From contig VXLT01000272.1 in the NCBI GenBank assembly GCA_009841475.1, positions 1 through 33,683 on the forward strand: a stretch of DNA of 33,683 bases, given 5' to 3'. Below the pieces are notes generated by a model that saw only the letters and a list, made by a program, of their open reading frames with translations, made no database searches and was not told where the DNA came from. This DNA is from Gemmatimonadota bacterium. GTDB lineage: Bacteria; Gemmatimonadota; Gemmatimonadetes; Longimicrobiales; Gaopeijiaceae. Below, one piece after another: positions 17,031 through 24,836 of this stretch (positions are counted from its first letter, which is position 1; every line of letters begins with the position of its first letter). A program made the position numbers and the translations under genes.

Positions 17031-18626
17031 TCAACGCCGGTCCTGCAACAGCGACTTGAGCAGCCCGGCGATCATGAGCAGCAGCACGACGCTCACAGGC
17101 AGCGCGGCGGCCATCGCGGCGGTCTGCAGGGCCTGAAGGCCGTCGGCGAGGAGCAGCACGGCGGCCACCACCCCGATACCGAGTCCCCAGACAATGCGGA
17201 AGCGCCGCGGCGGGTGGGCGTCGCCCATGCTCAATAGCGTGGTGATGACCAGCGTGCCGGAGTCCGAGGACGTGATGAACCACGTCGCAAGCAGGAGGGT
17301 GGCCAGGGCGGACATGGTCCAGGTCAGCCAGCCGATGTCGCTCAACCGGTCGATGGTCCCGTAGAGCGCGGCCTCGTAGCTCCCGTCGCGCACCAGATCG
17401 ATGATCCCGGCGGTCCCGGCGCCGTCCGCCGCGTTGAGCTCCAGGTGGATGGCGTTGCCGCCGAAGATCCCGATCCACAGCAGCCCCAGGGCCGTCGGGA
17501 CCAGCAGCACGCCCACGATGAACTCGCGCAGGGTGCGCCCGCGCGAGATGCGGGCGATGAACATGCCGACGAAGGGCGCCCAGGAGATCCACCATCCCCA
17601 GTAGAAGATGGTCCAGATGTTCTGCCAGGCGGCCTGCCCGGGATCATCGGCGATCCAGAACCCCATGGGCAGGGCATGCCACAGGTATTCGCCGAAGGAG
17701 GTGGCGACGAACCCCAGGAGCCACATGCCGGGGCCGAGGAAGACGAAGCAGCCCAGCAGGATGATGCTAAGGCCGATGTTCCACTCCGACAGGATGCGGA
17801 TCCCGCGGCTCACGCCGGACACGGCCGACAACGTGGCCGCCAGCGAGATCGCAGCGATCAGCACGACCTGGGTCACGACACCCGGATCCACGCCGGCCAG
17901 GAAGTTGAGTCCGGCGGCCATCTGGCTGACGCCGAGTCCCAGCGTGGTCGCGATCCCGAAGACTCCGCCGAACACCGCCAGCAGGTCCACGACATCACCG
18001 ATGGGGCCGTAGATCCGGTCGCCGATGAGCGGATGCAGAGCGGACCGCAGCGTCAGCGGCAGCTTCTTGCGGAATCCGAAGTAGGCCAGGCACAACCCGA
18101 CCAGAACGTAGACGGCCCAGCCGTGCAGGCCCCAGTGGAAGTACACGACCCGCATGGCATGGGCGGCGCGCTCCTCGTCCAGCGATACGGCGCCGGCGAG
18201 GTCGGCCAGGGGATTGTTCGGGTAACCGGCGCTCTGGCTGTTGTCGAAGTAGAAGAGCGGTTCGGAGATGGAGAAGAAGAGCAATCCGATCCCCACGCCT
18301 GCGGAAAACAGCATGGCGAGCCAGGAGGACGTGCGGAACTCCGGCCTGGAATCGTCGTCGCCGAGCCGGATCCTTCCGAACCGGCTGCACACGAGGGCCA
18401 GGCAGGTGAAGAGGCACGCGCAGACGGCCAGGATGTAATACCAGTCCAGCGTCCCCTCGATCCAGGCGCGGATGCGCCCGAACGCGGCGCCCGCGGCGTC
18501 CACGTCCCGTACGGAGGCGAGGACGAATACCAGGACAAAGCCCTTGGCGGCGAGTGCCATGGTGGGATTCAGCCCTTTCCACAGACCGTCCTTCGCCCTG
18601 GCTCGCCGCTGCCGCGCGTCGCTCAT
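17031..18626 (-). CDS. BCCT family transporter (betaine/carnitine/choline type)
   Basis: 531 residues, about 12 membrane helices. The BCCT signature WTIFYWGWWISWAPFVGMFIA is present with the following RISRGRTLREF; GVGIGLLFFSISEPL and ITSSDSGTLV are also typical. Family members import trimethylammonium osmolytes with Na+ or H+, or act as precursor/product antiporters. The C-terminus ends shortly after helix 12 (SLLQDRR), so the long osmosensing tail of BetP-type members is absent. ATG 18626 lies 17 bases after the serpin stop, suggesting co-transcription. It converges with the TorF-like gene. Confidence 0.92.
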   Translation of the reverse strand: MSDARQRRARAKDGLWKGLNPTMALAAKGFVLVFVLASVRDVDAAGAAFGRIRAWIEGTLDWYYILAVCACLFTCLALVCSRFGRIRLGDDDSRPEFRTSSWLAMLFSAGVGIGLLFFSISEPLFYFDNSQSAGYPNNPLADLAGAVSLDEERAAHAMRVVYFHWGLHGWAVYVLVGLCLAYFGFRKKLPLTLRSALHPLIGDRIYGPIGDVVDLLAVFGGVFGIATTLGLGVSQMAAGLNFLAGVDPGVVTQVVLIAAISLAATLSAVSGVSRGIRILSEWNIGLSIILLGCFVFLGPGMWLLGFVATSFGEYLWHALPMGFWIADDPGQAAWQNIWTIFYWGWWISWAPFVGMFIARISRGRTLREFIVGVLLVPTALGLLWIGIFGGNAIHLELNAADGAGTAGIIDLVRDGSYEAALYGTIDRLSDIGWLTWTMSALATLLLATWFITSSDSGTLVITTLLSMGDAHPPRRFRIVWGLGIGVVAAVLLLADGLQALQTAAMAAALPVSVVLLLMIAGLLKSLLQDRR

Positions 18627-18643
18627 GGCTTCGTACCGGGCGG

Positions 18644-19921
18644 TCAGCCCGAAGGCGGGCTCGCGACCTTCCCGGCGAAGAGGATGGTGCCCGAGAGACG
18701 CTCGCGGATGAAGAAGAGGAAGGGCCGGTCGGCGCGAACGGCCGGAGGCGCGCTCTCCACCACCGAGACGACGGTCGCCGCGGCCGCCTCGGTGCCTTCT
18801 TCGTTGACGTCCACCCAGGACTTCTGCTTCACGCTGGAGATCCACAAGCCCCCGACCGGCGAGAGTCTCGAGAGATCCGCCCGATGACCGAAGGCGTCGA
18901 CCATGCCGAGGGCGGCCAGGTCGTCGTTCAACTTGCGTTCGTAGGCCATGCGGAAGCGCGGGAGGAAGACTTCCATGTCGGTCTCGCGGAAGCTGGCGGT
19001 GAGGTCCTGCCACTGCGTGGCATCGAGGGATGCGGCGAGGTCGTCCACGCTCACGTCCGGCTGTGGAACGAGGATGGTCATCGCGAACGCGCCGCCCCCG
19101 TACGGCAGGTCCACGGCCCGGAACCGGCCGTTCTCCCGGTAGGGAAGGTCTCGCCGCATGGTCATGAGCGGCACGGTTTGCGTGGACCCGTCGTCCAGGT
19201 AGAAGGGTGCGTTGCGCGTGTCGGACCGATTGAACCGGAAGGTCCAAGGGCCCTTGAAGTAGATCGCGTTGATCAGATACATGACGACGTCGCCGGGAAT
19301 CACGGCGGGAACGATGTCCTCGATTCGGCCGTTCGTCGCGGCCTTGACCCACCCGTTGATGCGGCCGGACGCCGAAGGACTCGCGAAATCGAGTTCCGCC
19401 ACCTCGGCGTCGAAGGTCTCGCGCACAGCGGCCAGGAAGTCCGTGTGTACCGGGAAGCCCTGCCGGGTCCACACGGAGTTCCCCACCGCGGTCTCCACGG
19501 AAGGATCCAGGCCGACGAGAAGCTCCAGCAGGGACTCGTAGGCGGCGTTGATCTCTTCCTCGGCGAGGCCGTCGAACCCCAGCACGTCGCGCATCTGGTT
19601 CCAGGTCTCGCCCGCGGCTCCGTTCATGGTCATCCCGAGCGCCATGGACGCCGAGAGTGGCGAAAGGAAGAGGTTTTCGCCCGGGCGGCTGGCCTGCGCG
19701 AGGAGGCCGAAGGCGAATCCGTTGCTCGCCCCGATTACTTCGACCTCGGCGGCGCTCAGGGCGCGCGGAAGCCGGGTGATCTCACGGGGGGACGGATCGG
19801 TGGGCAGCAATCCGCATCCCGCTGTGGCGAGCAGGAGCAGGGTCCCGGGAATGGAGAAGCGGGGGCGGAGCGCGGCCGCGTGGGCGAGGTCGGGCGGATG
19901 TGGAGGTTCAGGTCTGGTCAT
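18644..19921 (-). CDS. Serpin family protease inhibitor, predicted lipoprotein
   Basis: 425 residues. The N-terminus has a hydrophobic stretch ending LATAGC (Cys36), a probable lipobox. The serpin fold follows: NLFLSPLSASMALGM, NAIYFKGPW and the C-terminal PFLFFIRE segment. The hinge EEGTEAAAAT at 374-383 is perfect for an inhibitory, loop-inserting serpin. Counting from P17 (Glu374) places P1-P1' at about Ser390-Ala391, after VVE. Inhibitory serpins trap serine or cysteine proteases covalently. ATG 19921 is chosen over a TTG four codons upstream. It probably shares an operon with the BCCT transporter. The target protease is unknown. Confidence 0.92.
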   Translation of the reverse strand: MTRPEPPHPPDLAHAAALRPRFSIPGTLLLLATAGCGLLPTDPSPREITRLPRALSAAEVEVIGASNGFAFGLLAQASRPGENLFLSPLSASMALGMTMNGAAGETWNQMRDVLGFDGLAEEEINAAYESLLELLVGLDPSVETAVGNSVWTRQGFPVHTDFLAAVRETFDAEVAELDFASPSASGRINGWVKAATNGRIEDIVPAVIPGDVVMYLINAIYFKGPWTFRFNRSDTRNAPFYLDDGSTQTVPLMTMRRDLPYRENGRFRAVDLPYGGGAFAMTILVPQPDVSVDDLAASLDATQWQDLTASFRETDMEVFLPRFRMAYERKLNDDLAALGMVDAFGHRADLSRLSPVGGLWISSVKQKSWVDVNEEGTEAAAATVVSVVESAPPAVRADRPFLFFIRERLSGTILFAGKVASPPSG

Positions 19922-20052
19922 TGCCGTTCCCAATCGTTCACTGAACGGTAGCCCGGCGGGGGGTCGGGGTCCAGCGGTTGCCGGTGGGACCCCTGGTCGC
20001 TAGCGTGGTATCCGAAGGTTGTCGATCTTGGCCGTGCAGCGCTGGAGTTCAC

Positions 20053-20151
20053 ATGTCTACGTTCGTGATGGTTCGTCGTGTCCAGGTACCGGACACCCAG
20101 GCGTGCGGACCTCTCACAGCACTTCCTGCGAAGCAGGTCGCTTGCGGCTAG
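20053..20151 (+). promoter_or_regulatory. Possible leader peptide overlapping the erm start (attenuation-type uORF)
   Basis: A 32-codon reading frame starts at ATG 20053, with GGAG 5 bases upstream, and runs to TAG 20149-20151 in a different frame from the methyltransferase. It begins MSTFVMVRRVQ. The methyltransferase GTG at 20078 has no ribosome-binding site of its own and lies in the 5' arm of a perfect hairpin (GTGTCC 20078-20083, GGACAC 20091-20096). Erm genes are classically controlled by ribosome stalling on a leader peptide. That this frame acts so is inference. Confidence 0.4.
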
Positions 20152-20881
20152 CCTGATCGCTCAGGCTCCCGTCCAACGAAACGATCTGGTCGTCGAGATC
20201 GGGCCGGGCCGTGGTATCCTCACTCGAGAACTGGCGCGTCGATGCCGTGAGGTCGTCGCGGTGGAGTTCGACGGAGCGCTGTCCGAGGCGCTTCGCACGC
20301 GCTTCCTGAGCGACGACCGCGTCACGATCGTCAGGTGCGACTTCCTGCGTTTTCGGCTGCCGGATGTCCCCTACAAGGTGCTGGGGAACATTCCGTTCAA
20401 TCGGACCGCCGCCATAGTCCGGCGGCTTGTCCAGGCCGATTCTCCGCCGCGGGACGCCTGGCTCGTGGTCCAGCGTGAAGCGGCCGAACGGTTTGCCGGC
20501 GGTCCCTGCTCTCGCGAGACCCTGCCCTCGCTGCTGCTCAAGCCGTGGTGGCAGATCGAGATCGTGCGGCGCTTTCGCCGTACCGACTTCGATCCGCCTC
20601 CCCGCGTCGACGCCGTCGCGCTCTGGCTCGCGCACCGAACAAGACCGCTTGTGGACCGAATCCAGGCCGCGCCCTACCGGCGCTTCATGCGGAGTTGCTT
20701 CGGCCGCGACGGCCACTCGATCAGGCGGTGTCTGCGATCCGAATTCACGCGAACGCAGATCCACCGGCTGAGCCGGGATCTCAGGTTTGATCCTTCCGGG
20801 CCGCCATCCGGCCTCACCTTCGACCAGTGGCTAGCGTTGTTCAGGTTCCGGAGGCTGGCGGGATTGCCGAACCGCTTCTGA
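20078..20881 (+). CDS. erm: Erm-type 23S rRNA (adenine-N6)-methyltransferase
   Basis: 267 residues. It has the Erm N-terminus RRADLSQHFLRS, the SAM-binding EIGPGRGILTREL (40-52), acidic VEFD and the catalytic motif NIPF (104-107). The C-terminal part reads LTFDQWLALFR as in Erm proteins rather than KsgA. Erm enzymes methylate A2058 of 23S rRNA and confer macrolide-lincosamide-streptogramin B resistance. The high-GC form resembles actinobacterial and other soil-type Erm proteins. The GTG start is forced because an in-frame stop lies at 20066-20068. KsgA/RsmA is the nearest alternative but fits less well. The gene stands alone between the serpin and the ABC exporter genes. Confidence 0.85.
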   Translation: MSRYRTPRRADLSQHFLRSRSLAASLIAQAPVQRNDLVVEIGPGRGILTRELARRCREVVAVEFDGALSEALRTRFLSDDRVTIVRCDFLRFRLPDVPYKVLGNIPFNRTAAIVRRLVQADSPPRDAWLVVQREAAERFAGGPCSRETLPSLLLKPWWQIEIVRRFRRTDFDPPPRVDAVALWLAHRTRPLVDRIQAAPYRRFMRSCFGRDGHSIRRCLRSEFTRTQIHRLSRDLRFDPSGPPSGLTFDQWLALFRFRRLAGLPNRF

Positions 20882-20937
20882 ATTCTCAGTCTCCGGGCCC
20901 GGCACCGGTAGAGTCGGACGTGTGGACCATCCAAGGG

Positions 20938-21762
20938 CTACAGGTCGCGCCTGCGCATGCTCAGGAATGAGATCAGGAGGAAGATGGTGCTGTAGGCCAG
21001 CACCGCCGTGACCAGCACCTCGACGTCGAGAAACTCCAGGGGTGCGAGTCCCCGTTCGGCGCGGTCGGCGTTCACCGAAGCGAGCACCTCGGGGTAGTGC
21101 GCCAGATCGTCGCCGAGATCTTCCGAGATGTTGACCGGGAAATACTCGGTGATGCGCGTTGCAGTCTCGCCCGCACGCCTGATCAACCCGACGATCGCCT
21201 CTTCCACGAGGAAGTACAGGAACAAAACCCCCATCGCCGGCCCCGCGGAGCGGATCAGTGTCGCAAGCATCAACCCCGCACTCCCGAAGAAGAGCAGGTT
21301 CAGGGTCAACCCCGCCAGTTAGCTGAGGTCGGTCGACCGGATGATCTCGGGTCCCCCCTCGCTCGGGCTGAAGAGAATACCGCCAATGCCGATAAGGAGC
21401 ACTGTTGCCACGAAGAGCGCGACGAGGCCCGCAAGCAACATGACCTTCCCGGCGTAGAGCCGCTCCTTGCTGAGCCCGTCGATCACGTTTTGCCTGCCCG
21501 TGCGCCAGGAAAACTCCGGGGCCACGAGCAGGATGATCAGCACGGCGACGAAGAAGCCCGCCGGCGAGGTCAACCCGGAAAGAACGCTCGGCCAGCTCTC
21601 CGGCAGGGCGTGAGCGAAATCCGGGAACCGGCGCGCGGTGCGCACGTTGTCCACCGCAATGCTCGTGTTGATCGCCGCGAAGACACCCACCGCCACCCAG
21701 AACGCCCGGCGCTTGACCGTCTTGAGCGTCTCGATCCGCAGGAGCACGCTCAGGATCTTCAT
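20938..21762 (-). pseudogene. ABC-2 type exporter permease, interrupted by an in-frame TAA
   Basis: Two pieces in the same frame form one permease of 274 codons: a 147-residue N-terminal part with MKILSVLLRIETLKTVKRRAF and two to three helices, and a C-terminal part with FLYFLVEEAIVGLI and a last helix before RRRDL. They are separated only by TAA at 21319-21321; the reading SRSTDLS-stop-LAGLTLN continues with family-like sequence, and one base change (TAA to CAA, giving Gln) would restore it. ATG 21762 overlaps the ATPase stop (ATGA). The stop may be real, making the exporter defective, or a sequence error. A TTG at 21309 could start a separate fragment. Confidence 0.8.
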
Positions 21763-22697
21763 GACGCGATCTCCGTCATCGACTCGAAGTCGCCCCTGGT
21801 GAGATCGATGAACACCTCTTCCAGGCTCTGACGGTGCGGTGCAAGGTACGACAGATGAATCCCCTTCCCCGCCAGGTAGCCGTTCACACCGGCCAGGTCG
21901 CCGCCCCTCAGCCCGACGATGATCCCGTCATCCGTGCGGCGCACCGAGGTCACCTCCGGGCAGTCCTCGAGCGCGGCCGCCAGCGCGTCTTCGTCCTCGG
22001 CGCGCAGCAGCGCCGACGTCCCCTCGCTCACCACCTCGTCCACCGTACCCTGCGCCACGATCCTCCCCTTGCGTACGATGGCGACATGGGTACAGGTGCG
22101 TTCGACCTCCCACAACAGGTGGCTCGAAAGGAAGATCGTCTTGCCACGGCCGGCCAGAATGTGAATGATCTCGCGGATTTCACGCATGCCTTGCGGATCG
22201 AGGCCGTTGGCGGGCTCGTCCAGGATGATGAGTTCCGGGTCGCTGAGCATCGTGGCCGCGAGGGCCAGGCGCTGCTTCATGCCGAGCGAATAGGTGCTGA
22301 AGCGGTGTTTGGCGCGGTCGGCCAGGCCGACGAGCTCCAGGCACTCCTCGATGCGCGAACGTCCCACTCCCTTGATCGCGGCGGCGACGCGCAGATTGTC
22401 GCGGCCGCGCATGTACGGATAGAAGTTGGGCGTCTCGAGGGTGGCGCCGACGCGTGAGCGAGCCGCCAGCAGCCCCTTCGCATCGGAGGCACCGAAGAGC
22501 CGGAAGCTGCCGCCGGTCGGGTTGATGATGCCGACCAGCATCCCGATGGTGGTGGTCTTGCCGCTGCCGTTCGGACCCAGGAAGCCGAACACCTGACCCT
22601 CTTCAACGGCGAACGACACCCTGTCCACCGCCAGGACGGACTTTTCGGGGCGCGTGCCGTAGCGCTTGGTCAGTTCACGGGTCTCGATGATGGGCAT
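21759..22697 (-). CDS. ABC-2 type exporter ATP-binding protein
   Basis: 312 residues. It has Walker A GPNGSGKTT, a signature-type motif in YSLGMKQRLALA, Walker B LIILDEPANGLDP and H-loop SSHLLWEVE, followed by the C-terminal domain usual for ABC-2 exporters (drug, bacteriocin or lipid export and copper-resistance NosF-like groups). The start ATG 22697 gives MPIIETRELTKRYG; open frame further upstream is not family-like. Its stop overlaps the permease start by 4 bases. With the permease interrupted by a stop codon, the transporter may be non-functional. Confidence 0.92.
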   Translation of the reverse strand: MPIIETRELTKRYGTRPEKSVLAVDRVSFAVEEGQVFGFLGPNGSGKTTTIGMLVGIINPTGGSFRLFGASDAKGLLAARSRVGATLETPNFYPYMRGRDNLRVAAAIKGVGRSRIEECLELVGLADRAKHRFSTYSLGMKQRLALAATMLSDPELIILDEPANGLDPQGMREIREIIHILAGRGKTIFLSSHLLWEVERTCTHVAIVRKGRIVAQGTVDEVVSEGTSALLRAEDEDALAAALEDCPEVTSVRRTDDGIIVGLRGGDLAGVNGYLAGKGIHLSYLAPHRQSLEEVFIDLTRGDFESMTEIAS

Positions 22698-22817
22698 GCA
22701 TGGACCCCGTGGAGAGTGGTGGGTGGAACAATGGAGGGTACGGGGGCCGACGCGGGCGTGTTTCAGCGGAGGCCGGCCGGCACGCCCTGTCCGGCGCCCA
22801 AGACCCGGCGAGGTCTC

Positions 22818-22846
22818 TTGACAACCGGTTACTGTGGTTGCATTAA
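22818..22846 (+). promoter_or_regulatory. Promoter-like sequence before the decayed brnT copy
   Basis: TTGACA at 22818-22823 followed after 17 bases by CATTAA, with the old brnT ATG only 26 bases after TTGACA. The same layout precedes the second copy at 33136, so transcripts may begin at or next to the ATG (leaderless). Confidence 0.45.
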
Positions 22847-22848
22847 CC

Positions 22849-22996
22849 ATGCAGATCGAGTTCGACGAGGCGAACGCGCGGACACCATCAAGACCCTTGG
22901 GCCGAAACAAACGCCCGCTGCCACGACGCACACAGGATCATCAGCATGAGGCAGGCCAATGAACGAGAACGACGGCTCCGAAGCCCGGGGTTTTGA
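22849..22996 (+). pseudogene. brnT: Decayed brnT toxin gene (internal deletion)
   Basis: Starts MQIEFDEA, matching the start of the second copy at 33168 (MRIEFDEA), then jumps to the nucleotides that encode the BrnT C-terminus (ending IISMRQANERERRL in one frame). About 120 bases of the toxin core present in the other copy are missing and the frame is broken. BrnT is a RelE-fold ribonuclease toxin; this remnant cannot make it. Confidence 0.8.
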
Positions 22997-23126
22997 TCCC
23001 GACACCGCTCCCGATCTCTCGAAGGACGACTGGCCGGAGAAGTTCCTCAAGGCCCCCGTACGCCGCGAGCGCCCCTCAAATGCGCGGCCGAAGGTAACGA
23101 CGAAGCCCACACGCGCCGGCCTGTGA
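22959..23126 (+). pseudogene. brnA: Truncated brnA antitoxin gene (55 codons)
   Basis: Encodes MNENDGSEARGFDPDTAPDL and continues closely matching the 85-residue BrnA at 33401 for about 46 residues, then diverges and stops at TGA 23124-23126. The C-terminal ribbon-helix-helix region that binds DNA in BrnA is absent. The stop overlaps the GTG start of the next gene, so translation of the remnant could deliver ribosomes to the oxygenase gene. Confidence 0.8.
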
Positions 23127-24295
23127 ACATCCCCAGCGCCTATGCGAGAGGATATGAGGCGGCCCGAGCCCTTGATCCCCAATTGGCGGAAGCATACGTC
23201 CGCCATACGACCGTCGGCGATCCCCTTGCGGACGCGGTGATCCGCGATCTGGGTTCCCTGTCTCCGGAGGAGATCCACGAGACCCTGGCCAGGGTGCTGG
23301 AGGGCGGCCCGGAAACGTCGCGCCACGACGTCCCCGATTCCCTACTGAATTCCGTCCAGGAAGCCGGAAAGACACCGGACTGGTTCGACAGAAGGCGCGC
23401 GCGCGTCGCTTCCCAGGCCTTTCTCCGCAACTCGGACATTGTCCTCGCGGCCCTCGTGGGCGGCAGCATCGTGGAGGGGTTCTCCACGCTGATCAGCAAG
23501 TCGTTTCGGATTCGGGGACGGCTCGTCGTCGCGGCCATACGCCGTCTCAAGCACAACGGCATGCAGTTGGTCGAGCAGTATCTCCCGGGCGGCATGGAGC
23601 CCGGGGGGGACGGATGGAGGCTGACGCTCCGGGCCCGCCTGGTGCACGCCCAGTCAAGGCATCTTCTCAACGGCTCCGACGAGTGGGACCGGGAGCGGTA
23701 CGGCATGCCTCTCAGCGCCGCACACGTGCTGTTGGCCGGCGCCGCCTTCTCGGGCCGCCTGATGAGGCACGTCGCCGCACTGGGGGGCGACTTCACGCGC
23801 GACGAGCGCGAAGCCTTCGTTCACGTCTGGCGTTACGCCGGAATACTGTTCGGCATCCCCGGTGAGATTCTCTTCAGCGACGAAGCCTCGGCGGTCCGAA
23901 CCTTCGAGATCGGCAGGATGTGCGAGCCTCCCACCGACCACGACGGGATCATCATGGCCAACAGCGTGGTGAACAGCGCGCCTATCATCGTCGGCATCAA
24001 GGCACCGCCGGAGCGCCGGAAGATGGCCCGCACGGTGACGCAGGTTTCCCGGGAGCTGATAGGCGACGAGCTCGCGGATTCGCTGAGATTCCCGCGGCGC
24101 AAACGGAGGGTGGTGCCGTGGCTGCGGTTCAGACACCGCGCCCGGCGCGTCGTCGGCAGGATGCTCCCCCGCGTGGCGGCGAAGCAGAACCAGGATCGAT
24201 TCGAGGCCTTGATGGAGTTTGCGAGCTTTGACGAGTTCGAGCACTCGTACAAGCTGCCGACGGCGCTTCATGATGAGCGGTCTTCGGATTGGTAG
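23123..24295 (+). CDS. MpaB-like oxygenase family protein (DUF2236)
   Basis: 390 residues. Family marks are LRARLVHAQSRHLL, YGMPLSAAHVL and REAFVHVWRYAGILFGIP, which include the conserved histidines of the DUF2236/MpaB family (relatives include fungal MpaB and latex-clearing Lcp proteins, heme b oxygenases). An oxidative cleavage function is possible, but the substrate cannot be told. The GTG start overlaps the truncated brnA stop; the N-terminal YARGYEAARALDPQLAEAYV looks native, so the coding region seems intact despite the junction just upstream. Promoter supply was probably changed by the brnTA rearrangement. The tRNA-Pro fragment begins 13 bases after the stop. Confidence 0.82.
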   Translation: MNIPSAYARGYEAARALDPQLAEAYVRHTTVGDPLADAVIRDLGSLSPEEIHETLARVLEGGPETSRHDVPDSLLNSVQEAGKTPDWFDRRRARVASQAFLRNSDIVLAALVGGSIVEGFSTLISKSFRIRGRLVVAAIRRLKHNGMQLVEQYLPGGMEPGGDGWRLTLRARLVHAQSRHLLNGSDEWDRERYGMPLSAAHVLLAGAAFSGRLMRHVAALGGDFTRDEREAFVHVWRYAGILFGIPGEILFSDEASAVRTFEIGRMCEPPTDHDGIIMANSVVNSAPIIVGIKAPPERRKMARTVTQVSRELIGDELADSLRFPRRKRRVVPWLRFRHRARRVVGRMLPRVAAKQNQDRFEALMEFASFDEFEHSYKLPTALHDERSSDW

Positions 24296-24305
24296 GGGGC
24301 AATTT

Positions 24306-24494
24306 CAATCGGGGCGGCCGGATTCGAACCGGCGACCTCCGGCTCCCAAATCCCCCACACGGGACGCGAAATCACGGCAAGAAATCTCATAAGTCTAACT
24401 GGGACTGCACGATCTGCGCTTCTTGCCGTTCGGGCGTGTCAGGGTCTGCGGGGCTGAAAAAGCCGGAAAACCGGGTCAAATGGAGGGCATTTGG
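24306..24494. repeat. 189-bp direct repeat, copy 1 (tRNA-Pro 3' half plus attachment-like flank)
   Basis: Matches 27058-27246 over 189 positions with no gaps and about 9 mismatches (roughly 95 percent identity). It begins with the tRNA-Pro 3' half on the minus strand and continues with about 145 bases that include a perfect 10-base inverted repeat: ACGGCAAGAA 24374-24383 and TTCTTGCCGT 24420-24429. Identity stops abruptly at 24494. The layout fits attachment-site junctions of two related integrated elements. Confidence 0.85.
24309..24350 (-). tRNA. tRNA-Pro(UGG) 3'-half fragment (not a complete gene)
   Basis: On the minus strand it reads from the anticodon loop (TTTGGGA, anticodon TGG), through stem GCCGG, variable AGGTC, T-arm GCCGG-TTCGAAT-CCGGC and acceptor CGCCCCG to discriminator A. 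No CCA is encoded. The matching 5' half of tRNA-Pro does not precede it. It is therefore an integration scar, not a functional tRNA. Confidence 0.75.
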
Positions 24495-24495
24495 C

Positions 24496-24535
24496 CGGAT
24501 TGACAGCTGGTGCTCCAATCCGCTCAGCCACCCCG
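24496..24535 (-). other. Hairpin and tRNA 5'-half-like sequence next to repeat copy 1
   Basis: CGGATTG 24496-24502 pairs perfectly with CAATCCG 24516-24522, with AGC/GCT nested inside. On the minus strand 24535-24510 reads like a tRNA acceptor and D-arm (CGGGGTGGCTGAGCGG then ATTGGAGCACC). It is absent from repeat copy 2. It does not assemble into a sound tRNA with the 3' half. Confidence 0.4.
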
Positions 24536-24563
24536 GCCGGTAGCTTTCAGGACCATCCGCTGG

Positions 24564-24815
24564 CTACCGCCAGGCGATCCAGAGAACGAGTTCAGGAACC
24601 CACTGGACCGCCTGCTGAACGAGGGCGAGGATCACAGCCGCCACGCAGACGCTGGCCCACCACTCACGCCACCACTCCCGGCGACGCTGCCGTCCGTGCT
24701 CTCGAGCGGTTGCGCGGAAGAACTCACCGGCTTCCTCCTCAGATCCGAAAGACCGGCTGATCCCAAGGGCATCGGTTTTGCGGAAGTCCGGGAGCTTCGT
24801 CTTCTGCTCGCTCAT
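24564..24815 (-). CDS. Small single-pass membrane protein, unknown function
   Basis: 83 residues. The first about 45 are polar and charged (MSEQKTKLPDFRKTDALG at the start, REHGRQRRREWWREWW later), followed by one hydrophobic helix (about 50-75, ASVCVAAVILALVQQAV) and a Trp-rich end. I do not recognise a family. The ATG lies 21 bases after the stop of the next gene upstream on the same strand, suggesting a two-gene unit. An inverted repeat GGTAGC/GCTACC straddles its stop (24539-24568) and may end transcription. Confidence 0.6.
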   Translation of the reverse strand: MSEQKTKLPDFRKTDALGISRSFGSEEEAGEFFRATAREHGRQRRREWWREWWASVCVAAVILALVQQAVQWVPELVLWIAWR

Positions 24816-24836
24816 GAGGATCAGTCCAGTAGGCTC

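Noticed and set aside
17445-19951. Plus-strand open frames opposite the BCCT and serpin genes
   Set aside because: Shadows of two genes with clear family motifs.
20078-20881. KsgA/RsmA 16S rRNA dimethyltransferase
   Set aside because: The N-terminus RRADLSQHFL and C-terminal LTFDQWLALFR fit Erm proteins better.
24309-24535. A complete tRNA with a group I-like intron of about 150 bases in the anticodon loop
   Set aside because: The acceptor ends can pair, but the segment between the 5' acceptor and a CCGGC anticodon stem is about 30 bases instead of 19, the U8 position is wrong, and repeat copy 2 has the 3' half without any 5' half.
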